64,000 bases of DNA from Primulina eburnea (lineage: Eukaryota > Streptophyta > Magnoliopsida > Lamiales > Gesneriaceae): positions 12,437,069 to 12,501,068 of the forward strand of contig NC_133101.1 in NCBI RefSeq assembly GCF_022965805.1. Direction: 5' to 3'. The position numbers were made by a program, and so were the translations under genes. Shown piece by piece: positions 37,490 to 51,120 of this stretch. Each line of letters begins with the position of its first letter. Within the stretch, counting starts at the first letter, position 1. Under the pieces are notes generated by a model, which was not told where the DNA came from, did no database searches, and saw only the letters and a program-made list of their open reading frames with translations.

Positions 37490-39431
37490 ATATGAATACG
37501 GACATGGCTTAATTTTTGAGATTTGTCATTATAGGTTGTCATCAAGTCATTGAATGGATTCAAACTTATTGGATGTGCACAATATTTCGAGTTCTTGGGC
37601 TGTAGTATTTATAAATTTTTGTGGCCTTCACACAACCTATTAATGAATATATAATTCAGTCTTCGAAAAATTAATCGACAAAATATACCATCCGAGCAGA
37701 TCCTATATACGGTTTCTAGCTTATACATATCATCAACCACAATGCATCTGCTCCGATGTATGTCGATACCATACTGAACCTCGCCATCTGATGACCCTCG
37801 TGGAGTCGATAAATGAGTCAAAGTCTAGGACTAGTATGTAGATCATCTGTGTTGTCTCGGATCAAAATACTAATGATATAAAACCTTAACTGCAGATTAA
37901 TCTACTCGATAAATAATAACCAATTGGAAAGTCGGATGGAAGGTTGTCCAGTGACTCATCATATGATCACACATCTGTATGATTGAATATCTCTACGCAC
38001 ATACCAACGAAACCTGACCTATAACATCACATATATGTCTCGAAATAGAGTGACCAATGTATACCTTATTTTTTAATCAAAATTGGATAATCTTTTTTAT
38101 TCCGACGAAATTAAGGTGTAAGACTTGTCATACAAAAGTACAAAACAAATGTTTTTTTTTTTTACTTTTTCCCCATCATATATTGATATGAAGATTTCAT
38201 TCCGTGGATTCTTGAATGATTTCAACTTTTGTCAAATTTTTGTCTACCTTTTCCTGAACTAATAATGTTGCAAATCATTAATGAATCAAGTCTTAAAAAT
38301 ATTTTTTTAGAAAAAAATCATCAAGAAACTAAATATTTGGAAAAAAAAATATATTATCAATCTATAGTATACATATGATTTATGAGCTAAATTATTTATA
38401 TATTATATTAAATAAACACCATGTGTATGTCGGCTAGTTTAAGTGTAAAGATAAAGTTAAATCATTGGGATACTTTTGTACGCGTGTGGAGATTTTGTGT
38501 GCTTACACGAATGAATCAGTTGGAATATGAGAAAAAGTCGTTTAAAGATGAAAAAGTTGATTCTTTGATAGATTCGGATAAACATTAAATTATACAGTCA
38601 CAAACACCAAACGTGGTAGTGGAGGTGTCACAAGGGGTTTTGTGAAAAAGTTGATTCCTTTTGATAGATTCGTAAAAACATTAAAGTATATAGTCACAAA
38701 TCACAACACGTGGCAGTAGAGGTGTCACAAGGGGTTTTGTGTGACAAAGTGTATAGTAGGTGGAGGGATGACAATGGGGTGGAGTAGGGTTTGTTATCTC
38801 CATCCTAGTCTTCGAATTACATCCCTACCCCTATACCTGTCACTATCTTCGTTTTTTCGGGTTCGGGTTCGGTTCCAATTTCAAAAATATTAATGCGGCA
38901 ACACGGCGTGGGTATAGGGATTTCCCGCCCCGATCCCCGTTTCGAGTATTCCCCTTGGGTCTCCAAATCCGTGGGAAAAATTATCATCTCTAAGTAGGTG
39001 TTGGTGTTTAAATTTATGGAAAATAACTTTTTTAATCAGCCAATATTGTTTATTTTGAATTTTAGTTTATTAACAGGTTAAATTTTGGTCATTGTACACT
39101 AACTATCAGTGTTCGGTTATTTTGGTTAAATTGCTGATGCGACGCTGAATATATAAACTTTTTCGACATCATAGCAGCATTCTTTTTAATGTTAGTAAAT
39201 TTTTGTTTGAACTTAACAATTTTCAATGTAAGATCAATATTTTTTGTTTCAATGTCACAATTTTCAATATAAAATTAATACTATAAAGATAATTTTCTTA
39301 ACTAAACACATAAACTAAGCTTTATAATAATGACATTCTATTACAATTAACTATAAAAAATTGATTTTTTAGCATTTTTATTTGCAAAGTGATCAACCAA
39401 TATTTCATAAATATATTTTTATTAGAACTCA
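37490..39431. other. AT-rich non-coding flank with small direct repeat
   Basis: Short ORFs here show no family features. A direct repeat of about 95 bp (38550-38643 and 38644-38741) contains ACGTGGCAGTAGAGGTGTCA-like text and is also present in flank 2 (about 54470-54670). A G/C-richer patch at 38757-38990 has GGGTAGGG/CCCTACCCC runs. Confidence 0.6.
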
Positions 39432-39830
39432 TTGATGTTGCGGAATATCACGAACCGGAACCTTCTTGTGCATTCCAAAAACTTCTAAATAGGTGCTCTG
39501 TAGAGGTTCAAGCACTTCTAAAACATTCTCCATATTTCATCAATTAAGAGTTTTCTGTGAAATATTTTGTGCATAGAATAATCATTTAGAATAGTATAGA
39601 ATGGAATTAAATAGAATAGTGTAGATCTTAGAACCTCCTAGAGAGTTGATATGTATCGCTTTCATTGTAAAAAGCTACTAGTATAAATAGGATTAATATA
39701 AATAGGGTGAAGCTCTTATTGTAAACTACCAAGTTTTCAAGCAATATAGCATTTTCTTTCAAAGTTTTCTAGAAGCATTTTTACTTAAGTCACTTGCACA
39801 CAAGCACCAAAGGACTTTATTTATGCAGCT
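39432..39830 (+). repeat. Possible small LTR or TRIM-like fragment with TATA boxes
   Basis: Begins TGTTGCGGAATATCACG. It contains repeated TTCTAAA/GGTTC-type text and two strong plus-strand TATA motifs, TATAAATAGG at 39682 and ATATAAATAGGG at 39696, spaced as in an LTR promoter. No partner LTR or internal region was found, and it is deleted from copy C. Identity is uncertain. Confidence 0.35.
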
Positions 39831-40064
39831 TACATGGGTAAACAGATAAAGTAAATGTCATAATTGTACAAAACCGTAAAATATTATTAAAATAAAGATC
39901 GTTTTACATTAGAGCCAATAAAAAACCAAGCCACAAGTTGGCTCGCTCGACACCTACTATAACAAATACAAAATACTAGGAAATTCAAATATCCAACCAT
40001 ATTTTTCCTACCAATTAATAGAATAAACATCCTTCCATGGTAGTTATTATGTATAGGACATATC

Positions 40065-43000
40065 AGTGGATTTTCACAGAAGCACCACAGAAGGAAAAAT
40101 TGGAAACACAGACCTGCTGACGGAGATAGAGGCCTGTCATAAATCATAGATTGTAAGGGGCTGCTGACTGAGGATTTCAGTCGAGAGGGCGGACTTTTCA
40201 ATGACAATTTTTAAAGAGGAATTTCGTTATACTGGAGATGAGGAGAGTAAATATTCAGGCTGTAATCTTTGTAGAAGTATCCCACATAAGGGAAAAAAAA
40301 TATTCAGGCTTTAAAATTGGAAGGGTATAAAGGCATCGTGAAAAAAATTAGAGGTGCCAACTTTGAAGCTCGTCTTTGACAACACATGCAAAACCAGGAA
40401 TATTTAGCAGGGCAAAGTTGCATAGATACAGAACACCGGTGTAGCTTATGGGTTTGATCAACTCCATTGCCATTCTTCACTCCCGAACAAATGGCGTATT
40501 CTATTGATTCAAATGGCACATTTGCTGAACAAAAATTGCAATGTTCTTCATATTCAAAACTCTCTCTCCTGTTAATAAAGCAAGAATGGAACCAGCCTTC
40601 AACTAATAGATTGATACAGTATCTTAAGATGCTATTCTATGTATGTGTGCATGAATGAACCAAAAGAAGTTCAATAAAGATAAGAACATCATGAATTACC
40701 TCTTCTTAATTTTACCAACTTTGGCAGCAAGAAATTTTAAATCATCCTCGACACTTTTCTCATGAATTGAGATATAGTGCTCCAGTTGTGGCCATTCAAT
40801 AGGACGCCAACAGCCAACATCGCAAAAATTTGTTGGCACATCTGACAGAAGATCTAAAATGGCAGAAAAATATAAACCAACAAGTCTTCTCTGTATTTCA
40901 TTTTCACAGCACAACTGCAACTCCTTCCATACATTTGTCTGTTCCTCTATGGCAATACTGAATCTTTCCAAGTCTTGGTGTTTTCTACTCTAGCTCACCT
41001 CATCATTTTTAAGCACAACATGCCTGATGATTACATTGATGAGGTGCAACTTACGGGTTGAAAGAGTGGGCAAAATTTTAAATGCCGTAGACAAGAACGT
41101 AGTACAAATGCCAAAATTGGATCCAAAATAAGATGTCAACCATTTCTGCAGAATATGCTCTACATAGTTTGGTATCGACTGTTTGAAAGACACGAGGGCT
41201 GCCACAATATCCCAAATGTTCAGAAGCCCACTGAAACTCCCACACAGACTCAAAGACCATAATATGTTTTTTCCCCACCAAATTAATTCTACCTCAGGGA
41301 AACAAGGAAATGATCTGAAATCAATATCAAAACATATATTGGAGGAAGTGTCCATTTGATGCCCTCCAATCCAAAGGAACTCGATAGCAGCTTTCTGATT
41401 TCTGTAAAATTACAATAACATTTATTGGTCAATCAAACATAGGTAACTGTTTGGACAGTTAGTTCTTATTGCTTCTGTTCAGCTTTTGACTAAATCATTA
41501 AAATTTTCTTTTAAAGAAATGTGGGTGCTTGTTTGTTGCAAGCATCTATCCACATGGCAGTTGATATTTCATAATTTGTTACCAGAAAATATAATTTTAA
41601 AAGTTCACCTTTCCTGGTACATGGGATTTAATAAATCAGAATCAAATCTTCGAGCCTGCAAATAACAGACACCAAACTTCTTAGAACTAGATTTAAGTAC
41701 AGGGGTATCAATGACATCTATTCAGCATAAGGTAAAAGGTGACCAAGTGCAAGAAAATGATCAAGAGATTCCATTGCTTAGAGTCATGTTAGTCAACTAA
41801 GCTCCTTTTCCTAGGTATTATTATATGACTACTGTTCCGGAGAGATAAAATTTTGATCTTTCTATTTTCCTCTTTATTTTTATTTTCAGTAAATTTTCTT
41901 TATTTTTGTAAAGGGCAAGAAACAAGATATTGACCAATCTCACCTGAAACATAATATGAGAAGTAAAAAATCAATTTTTTGGATGGTATGCTATCTAAGA
42001 GTTTTCTCAAAATGCTATGAATAGAATTCAGTTTTTTCTTCAAATCTTGAATCGCTACATCGAGTGAGTTTATTATTTTGACTTAATTTGATAAGAGAGA
42101 AAAACTAGTACAATATTCAGGATAAGTTCATGGACATTCCAACTATAAGAGAATGGACGGATGGAATATGATACCACAGCAATTGCCAAGCTCCCATGAG
42201 ATACTGCCAGACCAAAGCAAGAATCATATACATATGGAACCTGCAGAGAAAATCTAGAGTCTACTAGAAACAAATATGCAAATTTAAAACAGAAGTAAAC
42301 ATGAAAAATTAATGCATACATCCGGGGAGCTATTCAAACCAGGAGTATTTGAAGGGATGTGTATTTCCCTTAGTGCTTTCCCAACTAAATTCCACGCTTT
42401 TATAGAGTTGTCCAGTATTACATGAACTTGATCAAATAATCTGGAGGGCTACCAAGTTTTTCAACCTCAAGGCTTTCTGCTTGAGGCATTACTTGATAAC
42501 AAAAGCAATTAACATGGATTTTTTAATTTTTAATATCTGTTGAACTAAGACTCCCTTAATATTAAAATTCATATTAATATCAATAAGACACTTCTTCAAT
42601 ATTTATTACCTGGCTGCAGCTGTACAAGCAGAGTCCATCAAAAGCCCAAGCTAAACCAGTGACCTGATTGTTATTTTACAAGATAAATCATATGCCATTC
42701 CATATGCCAAAAAAGGTGTTGAGAACTTACAATGTGGTCATGCGCACTACAACAGCCAATTATTTCAAATTCATGGCTGCTCATATTCATGGTCCACACT
42801 TCAAATGATCCGGATCCTTTACCAATAGCCAGGAACAAATTTAGTGGTGTTTGCAGGGGGGCAGCAAATGAAAGTATGGAGACAGGTGCTGAATCAACAG
42901 TAATAACCTAATTACACGAGCAATCACAAGTTCCAAAATAAGATATAATCAAAGTAGTTGGTCTAAATATTGAAAGGATAAGTAGCAGACTTTTAGCAGG

Positions 43001-46000
43001 TTATGCTGACCTCCCTCAGCAAAGAAAATGAAGCATGAACAGTTTCAGATGACTTCAGCAGTTCCTTAATATACACCTGCCAAATATTCACTCTATAAAC
43101 AAAAAGAAGAGGAAAGTCACAAAATTAAATGTTATAATCAAATAAAAGGTAAACCTTATATGTATGTGTGTGTATAATTCAGTAGTTCTAACCCATGTCA
43201 AGCAAATGTGCTAGAATTTTGGCTTCGAAAACAGAAAAAGGTTAATTAGTTACTCACCTCCCATTAGAACTTCCCATCGCTAAAAGAAGTTGAGGTTTTG
43301 AAATTTCAGAGCCATATAAATCCCAGCAAATAGATGTGATGCATGTATCATGTGCCTTGAGAAAGCCACCATTTGATGCTTTACATGGGAGTTCAGGGGT
43401 AATAATGGAATAACTCTCTGGTGCATCAATTCTCCAGAATGAAATTAGACCACATTTCAATCCATTAGCAAGAATAGAGCAGCAGCCCGAGGAGTTATGA
43501 GGAATAGAAACCCAATCTTCAGATGTCCTCAAAATCGGTGACCAAGCCACAATAAGGGGTGTCAGCATTGCATTGCGAGAAGCATATTGTTGTGTCGTTA
43601 TTAGTTGAACATTGCATTCTTTGATCTTCAGAGGTGTCCCTTCAGAAACAGATATGGGAATAATTTCCCATGTATTGTTTTCTTTTACATTGTCAAGTTT
43701 TTTTGCAGCAACCTAATAAAAATAGCAACACATTCAATGTAATGGCATATATCAAATGCACAACTTTTCAAATTGAAAGCAGATCATGTAGCTGCATTGA
43801 AGCTGATTTAGTAAGTAAGGAGGTTCATGTCATGGAATAAAATGATAAAACTAAATCAGATAGTGAATGCAGTGAGACGTACATTAGTTTCATTCTATCT
43901 CCTTCGTTTTCTTTCCTTTCTTAAACTAGATACAGGTGGCTCATTAGGGCATTCAGATCCTGCATTATCTCGACTCCCTATCACCTGTATAAAGAAAAAA
44001 CCCCAAGAATAGTTGGAATTCATATCATTAATTGTTATGTCATCAAGAATATTTCATCTAGAAAAGTATATGGGGATATGCAAGAAACGCTAATCAGCAA
44101 AAAGTTGAAAGATAGAACCAACTCACATCTAAACTTTCTGAAGATATAATTGGAGACTCTCCGAAATTGATCTCGAAAAGATAATTATACGTCATCTCTG
44201 ATATGTCCATAACCTAGAAAATTTCAGACTATAACTTTAGCAAATGTGTGAAAAACAAACATTAAATTTAGGAATCACAGATAACTTACTAGATTCCAAA
44301 TTCATGACATTTATTATGCATAAGCAACAAAACCATAAATACAACAAACTTGAAGGGCTATGAAATTCTTTTTGAAAGAAATGTTGATTAGGTATTCCCT
44401 CTCCAAACATAAACAAAGCCTCCAGTACTAACACAACAAATTTACACATTAGCACAAATATGAATCTAGTCATGGGCTCATAGCCAACATAGAACCAACA
44501 GTAAGAACATATTTAAGAGCATCTATAGACACAAGAATTGAAACAATTTCCATTGCTAAAATTTTCACAATTTTTTTTGGTTCAGGAAGATTATTAAAGT
44601 GAAGAGACAGCAAGCTCGAACCATAATTCTGGTCCTGCCACCACTACTTCCTGAAAGCTTCATTTATAAAATACTTAATACCTCAATCCATTCAGCCGAA
44701 AAATCATAGAAGGGAAAGCGGTAAAGTTTGACGCGTCCCCCAGTGGTGCAAACAGCAAGCAAACAACTGCACGATTCATAGCAAAATGTAGAATTAATTC
44801 AGGGAGGCAACTTGCGTTGCATACTCAAACAAAAACTTCGATCAGGGGTAATGGTATCAGTACCCAGCATTGCTAGCAAGACCTGCATGAGACCAGGAAA
44901 TTGACCTAACACATGGCTGTGTATCCCGCGACACATGCATTGGCAACAAGCACCCAGAGAGAAAATCTATCCCTGTGACAAAATGAAAACAAAATCAAAT
45001 GCAGTGACCTGAGAAAATAAAAAGTACTTGAAACCTCTACTCAAAATTAATTTTAATTTGCACTCTAAAACCACAAACCCAGAAATCCAAATGGCATCCA
45101 AATTGTGTACATACATACATACAATGAGCTCATTCAAAACTATGAAATTCATTTTTTAATATGATTCTACGTACCTCCAACATTTATGACACCAATGGAA
45201 AAAGGCTTGCTTGGGAGAACAGAAATTCCACCTCGACATCCAGCTCCAGAAGGTTTAGCAGGATTCTAACCAAGTCAACAACAAGCATATACCAGTGATT
45301 CGAAGGCTAAATCAAACAGTATAAAATTAAATCCTAATTTGAAAAAACAAATAAAAAGTAAGGTAATATGAATTATATAGACCAACTACTATAAGATTCT
45401 CTATCAAATTCAAATCAGACCCTATATTGAACTCCAACATAAAACAGCTTCCAAGCCAGTTATGAAGATCAGGTAGATTAAAATGTAAGCATAAATTTGG
45501 CGTTTAAAATTCAATAACAATGCAAAAATCTTCGGCTAAAATTAAGCATGCTATTCAGAAATATTATTACATTATATGCAATCAATTGATTTAGTAGTTG
45601 TCTTTCCTAAGTCATGGGATCAGATCCCATCAGGTGGATCACATAATACTGGACTCAGAATCAGTGGTCATTGATTCTTGTTCATGTCAGTGCATGGTTA
45701 ATAATGTCATCTGCATAATCCTCACACTAACAGAATCACTTGACAGCCCAAAATTCTTGATCAACTAAAAACTCAGCTAGAACAGATTGAATGCCAGGAT
45801 ACTTCTGAAGTTGAGAAATTTCAATGTTGAGACTCAAATGCTATACATCGTATCAGTAAAATTGCATCAAATCAATTCAATACTAAAATCAGCAAACTTT
45901 GAAAAGTTAACAATTACCAGGATCGTAACGAGGCTACCAGAAGCGACCGCCACCAGATTCTCTTCGGACCAAGCAACAGCGTTCGGATAACAAGGCGCTT

Positions 46001-46034
46001 ATACGAGCACCGCTGCTTGGAAGCGGGAAGACAT
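40065..46034 (-). pseudogene. TFIIIC90-like WD40 gene, copy B (15 exons traced, several lesions)
   Basis: Family role: a TFIIIC subunit that helps recruit Pol III. Exons 5' to 3': 45918-46034, 45175-45265, 44864-44972, 44682-44766, 44127-44213, 43883-43984, 43258-43712, 43011-43092, 42731-42907, 42610-42663, 42320-42412, 42175-42240, 41609-41655, 40700-41401, 40304-40568. They join in frame as a WD40 protein starting MSSRFQA, with YPNAVAWSEENLVAVASG in exon 1, MDISEMTYNYL in exon 5 and a Cys-rich zinc-finger end (HCNFCSANVPFES, FCMCC). A last exon with FCGASVKIH may lie at 40065-40113. Lesions: TAA at codon 12, TAG at 43895-43897 (copy A has CAG), lost AG acceptor at 42413-42414 (copy A keeps it), and TAG at 40990-40992 (copy C has GAG). 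Probably a pseudogene. Confidence 0.85.
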
Positions 46035-46197
46035 TGTTGAAGAGAATTGAAACAGAAAGCAGAGCGGCGTTTTATTATTTTGGAGTGAAGCGGATTCGAT
46101 GCTTCGACCTAATTTGTGAAACAGCTCGAATAGTCCAAATCGAATTACACCATATAACCTACATATATTTGTATTTCCTAGACTAGACTAGAAGACT
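46035..46197. other. Upstream region of copy B
   Basis: The 160 bp before the copy B start codon holds no obvious TATA box. Its distal 100 bp (from GACCTAATTTG) is shared with copy A at 4130-4213 and is the empty site for the outer element (AGAAG at about 46191). Confidence 0.5.
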
Positions 46198-47964
46198 TAA
46201 AAAAATCTTCTATTTTATATTATTAAAAAAAATATTTATTTTTGTGTGGATTTAGGGATTTCTCGCTTAGAGGGCAAAAACAATGAATATTGAGGAAGCA
46301 ACAAGCATTGAAGAAATGAAGTTGAAATATTAGTCAATCTCATGCATTACCCAATTTAGGGGTGAGTAGAAACCAAAGCCAAATCAAATAGTTGGTTTGG
46401 TTTTTAGTCGATCGATTTATATTTGTTTTAAAATTAATCATATCGAAAAAATTGGTTTTATTCAAAGTTTTGGTGAAAAGTCCTAACCGAACCAATTTTA
46501 TAAATATATAATATTTTTAATTATATACATATTATTTTATTTTTTGTCATATAATTGATATTATGAAAGTTTGATGATTGGTATTGGTGGCACGTTTTAT
46601 AAAGCTAAAAAAAATTTGACCATTATCCCGTTCAATCTTCACAAGTATTTATTGATCTTCATGATGTTTTTGGAAAAGGTTAAAAACCTCGAGCAACAAA
46701 TCTTGGATGCGAGTGAATTTACTCTTACCAAATACCCAAGTTGGATAAACATAAAAGATAAATGTCTTTCTTTCTTTAAAGTGTGATAATGGATGATATT
46801 GAAGCTATTTCTAAAAGTTGAACTATTGAAAACTTATATTTATCTATTTATAATAGCTAGTTTTGAAAATTTAAATTATGATTATAAAAAGTCAAAATAT
46901 TTTATTTGAACAAAATTAAAATTTAAAATTGAACATCCAAAGGTTCGCGATGGTATTGAAAAAGCCGTCTCTATATTAAGCGATGGAATTTAAAAAGCCG
47001 TCGCTTTATTAAACGGCGATTTTTTTAAAAAAACCGCCGTTTAAGAAGCGACGTTTTGAAACCATAAAATGCATAAAAAAACTACTACGCAAAAATTAAA
47101 ATTATGTAGTAAATTTTTGGGGGAAAAAAAATTAAAACCTGATTTGCGCGAAGATATGCAGCTCCACGTAATGCTGGAAGATCGTACCGACGAGCAAATC
47201 TACGAAATAAATACGAAAAAATGTTAGTACAAAATTAAAAAATCGAAACTTCGAAAAATTGATAGAGTTTAACTACTACTAGAGATAGACGAAAATATCT
47301 GCGAACCTCGGTATATATAGAATTGTAGCGACGATTTTTTATAAAACCGTCGCTATATAGCCACGGTTCAACCAAAACCGTCGCGATAATAGCGACAGTT
47401 TTGGTAAAAACCGTCGCCGATCTAGATTGGCGACGGTTGTTGCATAACCGTCGCTACTATGGCGACTGTTTTATTAAAACCGTCGCTATTATAGCGGTGG
47501 TTTTCCTTAAACCGTCGCTATAATAGCTATAGTTTTTAATAAAACCGTTGCTTGTCAAATTAAGAGACAGTTTCCTAAAACCGTCGCTACAAAATAACGA
47601 CGGGTCGAATACAAGACCGTCGCATAATGCGACGGGTAAAAAACCCGTCGCACAAAATAACGACGAGTTTATCAAACAGTCGCAATATTAGCGACAGTTT
47701 ATGAAAAATCGTCGCTATTATAGCGACGGTTTTTCTTGATCCTTCGCTATTCTAGCGACGGTTTTAATTTAACCGTCGCTTAATTTGATAAGCGACGGTT
47801 TTATTTAAAACCGTCGCTATATAGCGACGGTTCAAGAAAAACCGTCGCTATAATAGCGACGGTTTTATTTAATTGTAATTATGATCCTATTTATTTGTCT
47901 GTTTTTTATGTTAGTCTTCTAATTTGTCAAATTTCCATCTTAGCATGTTATCTTAGTTTCTTTC
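46198..47964. repeat. Flank 2, first part
   Basis: Closely matches 33474-35208. It includes the second copy of the CACTA-like remnant. A small plus-strand ORF at 46571-46786 is truncated in flank 1 by base changes and has no recognised domain. The segment ends at the CTTTC target site of the solo LTR. Confidence 0.85.
46941..47868. mobile_element. CACTA-like element remnant with hairpin arrays (flank 2)
   Basis: Homologous to 34217-35090, but hairpin number differs. It lacks a unit of about 37 bp found near 34700-34740 and has extra pairs at about 47740-47760 and 47815-47868. ACCGTCGCTATTATAGCGAC-type pairs dominate. Confidence 0.65.
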
Positions 47965-50900
47965 TGTAAAGGCCCGTATTTCGTATTTATTTATTTTTTT
48001 TTGCGGAATTATTAAAAATTTTCTAATTAAATAATTAACTCGCCTCATTTATAAAATAAACATGTAAATAATTTAAACCTTAAAAATAACAGCAGAAGTC
48101 AACATTGTTTTTTAACAACAACTAAAAATAATTCAACATATTAAAATAGTGTTTGAATGATAAAAGATGCATAAGCTAAAACATGAGGTCCTCGGATTTA
48201 CTACTGTTGTCCCAAAATCGCTCACTGGTCTCCGTCCGCGGTCTCGACCTCATCAATACCTACAACAATCAAGTCTAGTGAGTTTAAAGACTCAACATGT
48301 ATATATCGGGAATAACAAGTAAATATATCATAAAATCGCATGCAACTTAAAAATAAAGTATCGTAAAACGTACGGTGAAAATCGTATCATGAATAATTAT
48401 AACTACGTGCATATCTAAAAATCATACGTAAAAGCTTTGCTCAATATATCTCTGTCATATCATATCATAATTTTCTGGTAGAGATAATGTTTCTAAGCAA
48501 GTGGTCCATGACATAACGTAAGCGCCTGATCAGACTAAACCACAATATACTGGGCGGTAGAGATCAATCACAGCCCTTGGACTGCATGTCCGTACCCATA
48601 CATAATCATAAACCGTTCGTAAGTCACCGGGTGGAGAGGTCCTCAGTTGCGCCTACCGACTTCCAAACCCATAAACGTAAGGTGGCCACAAGACATATAG
48701 CATATATCTCAAAAATAAACATTTTATATTTTTATGCACGTAATATAATTATACTCTTATTTTACCGGATGAGTTGGATCGCTCCCAGGCTCGCTGCGAC
48801 TTAATTCTAATATGTGACCATACAAATAATTTTAACTTGACAAAAACTTAACAACTAAACTAAAAAAAACGAGACGATTAGGACCAACAACTTGATTTTT
48901 AACCATGGCTTCGTACCAACCCGAACCAACATTAAACCAACGTTTAGCCATGATTAAAGATACCCCAAACATACTGAAAAACATGCATAAGAATTGCAAA
49001 ACACGAAAATAGGTGAAAGGAATCCAAAAACATAAAACACTCTTTCGAGAGTCATTTTGGCACCTTTCACCGTAAATTCTCGTACGACTTCTAAACTCAA
49101 CCAAATCACGAACGGCCAAAAACATGACTTTCATAACTCATTAAGGTAGTGTCCAGTCCAAGGCTATGGGCTAAAAGCCAACCAAGAACTCAAACAAGCA
49201 ACAAAACCGAAACTGAAAGTTGCTGTCAAATTACAGCAGTAGCAGCTTGTGTGTTTGTGGTGTAAACTCTGAAATGTAATGATCATTGGCCTGAACCAAC
49301 GACCACAAATTCTTACCAACATCCTAAGACATGGCTTGGACCATGGCTAAGGCTAAAAGCCAACCACAACCCAAGCAAACACCTAGGACAATCACAGCAT
49401 ACCAACCGAGAACTCAATTCTGTGCAGTGGGATGTCTTGCATTGTTTTGACGTCATAGATCATTCCAGTGGCTATATGAACAACCATGTCTTGATCTAGA
49501 CATGATGGAGTGTTGTATAAACCATGGCTACGGCTAGGAGCCAACCACAATTCATCCAACATCTCCAAAAACCGAAAGTTACTCACATCAAGAAAAATCA
49601 GATTTTTGAAAACCGAAGTGCACTTGTCATGTTTCTGTAAAATTCTGAGGGGTATATGAAACAAGCTTTGAAAAGATGATTTGGTCACGTCCTAGACATG
49701 ATAAGGAAGGGTTCTAACCGTGGCTACAGTCCCTAGGACAACAAAGATTCGAACACCCCTTTAAACAATCCAATGACAGAAACTGTGAACTCAAAATTCT
49801 GTGCTCATAAAATGTTGCTGTCCTATCTTTGTTTGTGCGTGTATGGATGTAAACCAATGGACCAATAACACCCTAACGCACTCTAAAACATTCCTAGAAG
49901 CAGCCATGGAAGCCTGGAACCGAGCAACTCCCTGTAAACAACACAAGCATCCAACCCGTGAAGCACCAAAGACAAAAGCCGAGAAGCTGTACTTATTTTT
50001 CAAGAATGTTGCTGTCAAAATTCGTTTTGTCCCTTGATTTATGAACATATACTGATTTAAAATAGCTAATATAACTTGATTGCAGAGCAAAGGAATAATA
50101 TATACATGCCTGGAATTTATTTTGACAAAAACAAATCAATACGACGAATACGAGCGGCGGAGTCGGAGTGGAATTTCTCTTTTTGTTTTCTGCTGCCAAT
50201 CTCGATTTTTAGCTGCTGTTCTCTTCTGATATTTTCGAGTAAATGGAAGAATAAAGGCTAGGTAATGAAGATGAATGATATTAGATTTGTTAAATGAGTC
50301 ATGAATTGCATTGAGGTAGGGTTACAAGTGAAGAAGTTGAATAGAATTTGAATTGTTTCTCCTTCTCCTAGCTGCCGTTGATTTATTCCTCATTCTTAGC
50401 TGTATCATCACGTTGGTTTGCTTGGATATTTAGTTGAGGAAAAATTGTGTTTGACTTATTCATAATTGGTGACTTAAAATGGGAAATGAATATACTATAA
50501 AGCCATTTAGGAATGGGTTGCATAGAGATTACCACACATCTGAAATGGGAAGGTTGGACCGAAAGGTATAACATTGATAAAATCTTGTATTTTAAATTCT
50601 TAAGGTTTTAAATATCCAATATACATTTTAGTGAATTAACACATTAATTTAGATTAAACTCTTGCATGACCTTGCATGGATTCAAATTTAAGTATTTAAA
50701 TACTATGTTTAATTTGTTGAATATATATTATACCTAGATTAATTCATCCTCATTTGTTTACATATTTTAATTTAAGCTTTAATTATATATTGACCCTAAA
50801 AGAACTTATTTAACAACTTAGCTTTAATTAATTTAATAAATCCTAGAACATTCTTTTTCTTTAAATTAAATTACTCCTTGACTTAAATTAATTTAGGAAT

Positions 50901-51120
50901 ATTTTTCTTATTATTAATCTTATCTCTAATCTCCAAACTCCGTTCCGACCTCGCGTATTTATCATGAAAATATAAACTAAACATCTAATTTTAAAATAAA
51001 TAATCATGACTTAAAAATTATTAAAATGAATTAACACTTCATATATATAAAAAGTCATTTTTAATTTAAATAATAGCAATTATGCATGGATTATATGTAA
51101 TCTGATTTTCGGGTTCTACA
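47965..51120 (-). mobile_element. Solo LTR, about 3.16 kb, with CTTTC target duplication
   Basis: Plus-strand ends are TGTAAAGGCCCG and CGGGTTCTACA, flanked by CTTTC on both sides (47960-47964 and 51121-51125). Flank 1 is uninterrupted at the same place (about 35208). There is no internal region, PBS or polypurine tract, so this is a solo LTR. It is related to the outer element's LTR (shared CAAGTCTAGTGAGT and GGATCGCTCCCAGGCTCGCTG blocks, and similar 185-bp units from about 49150 to 49740) but is a distinct subfamily. Confidence 0.88.

Larger units (their letters stand above)
33467..39890. repeat. Flank 1 of the tandem unit (non-coding, repeat-rich)
   Basis: Sequence from 33474 to about 39378 recurs almost unchanged as flank 2 (46198-47964, 51121-54680 and 59489-60107); 35752 onward recurs as flank 3 (63160-64000). 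It holds AT-rich DNA, a CACTA-like hairpin array (34217-35090), a gypsy remnant (35542-36410), a 1079-bp LTR-like segment and a two-unit 95-bp repeat. No host gene is recognised in it. Confidence 0.85.

Noticed and set aside
37609..37821. 70-codon minus-strand ORF in flank 1
   Set aside because: A base insertion in the flank 2 copy near 53740 breaks it; no family features.
38757..38990. Possible SINE or tRNA-related sequence in the G/C-richer patch
   Set aside because: No A and B box pair or poly-A/T tail could be identified by eye.
46571..46786. 71-codon plus-strand ORF in flank 2
   Set aside because: The flank 1 copy is not preserved as an equivalent frame and no domain or codon signal was recognised.
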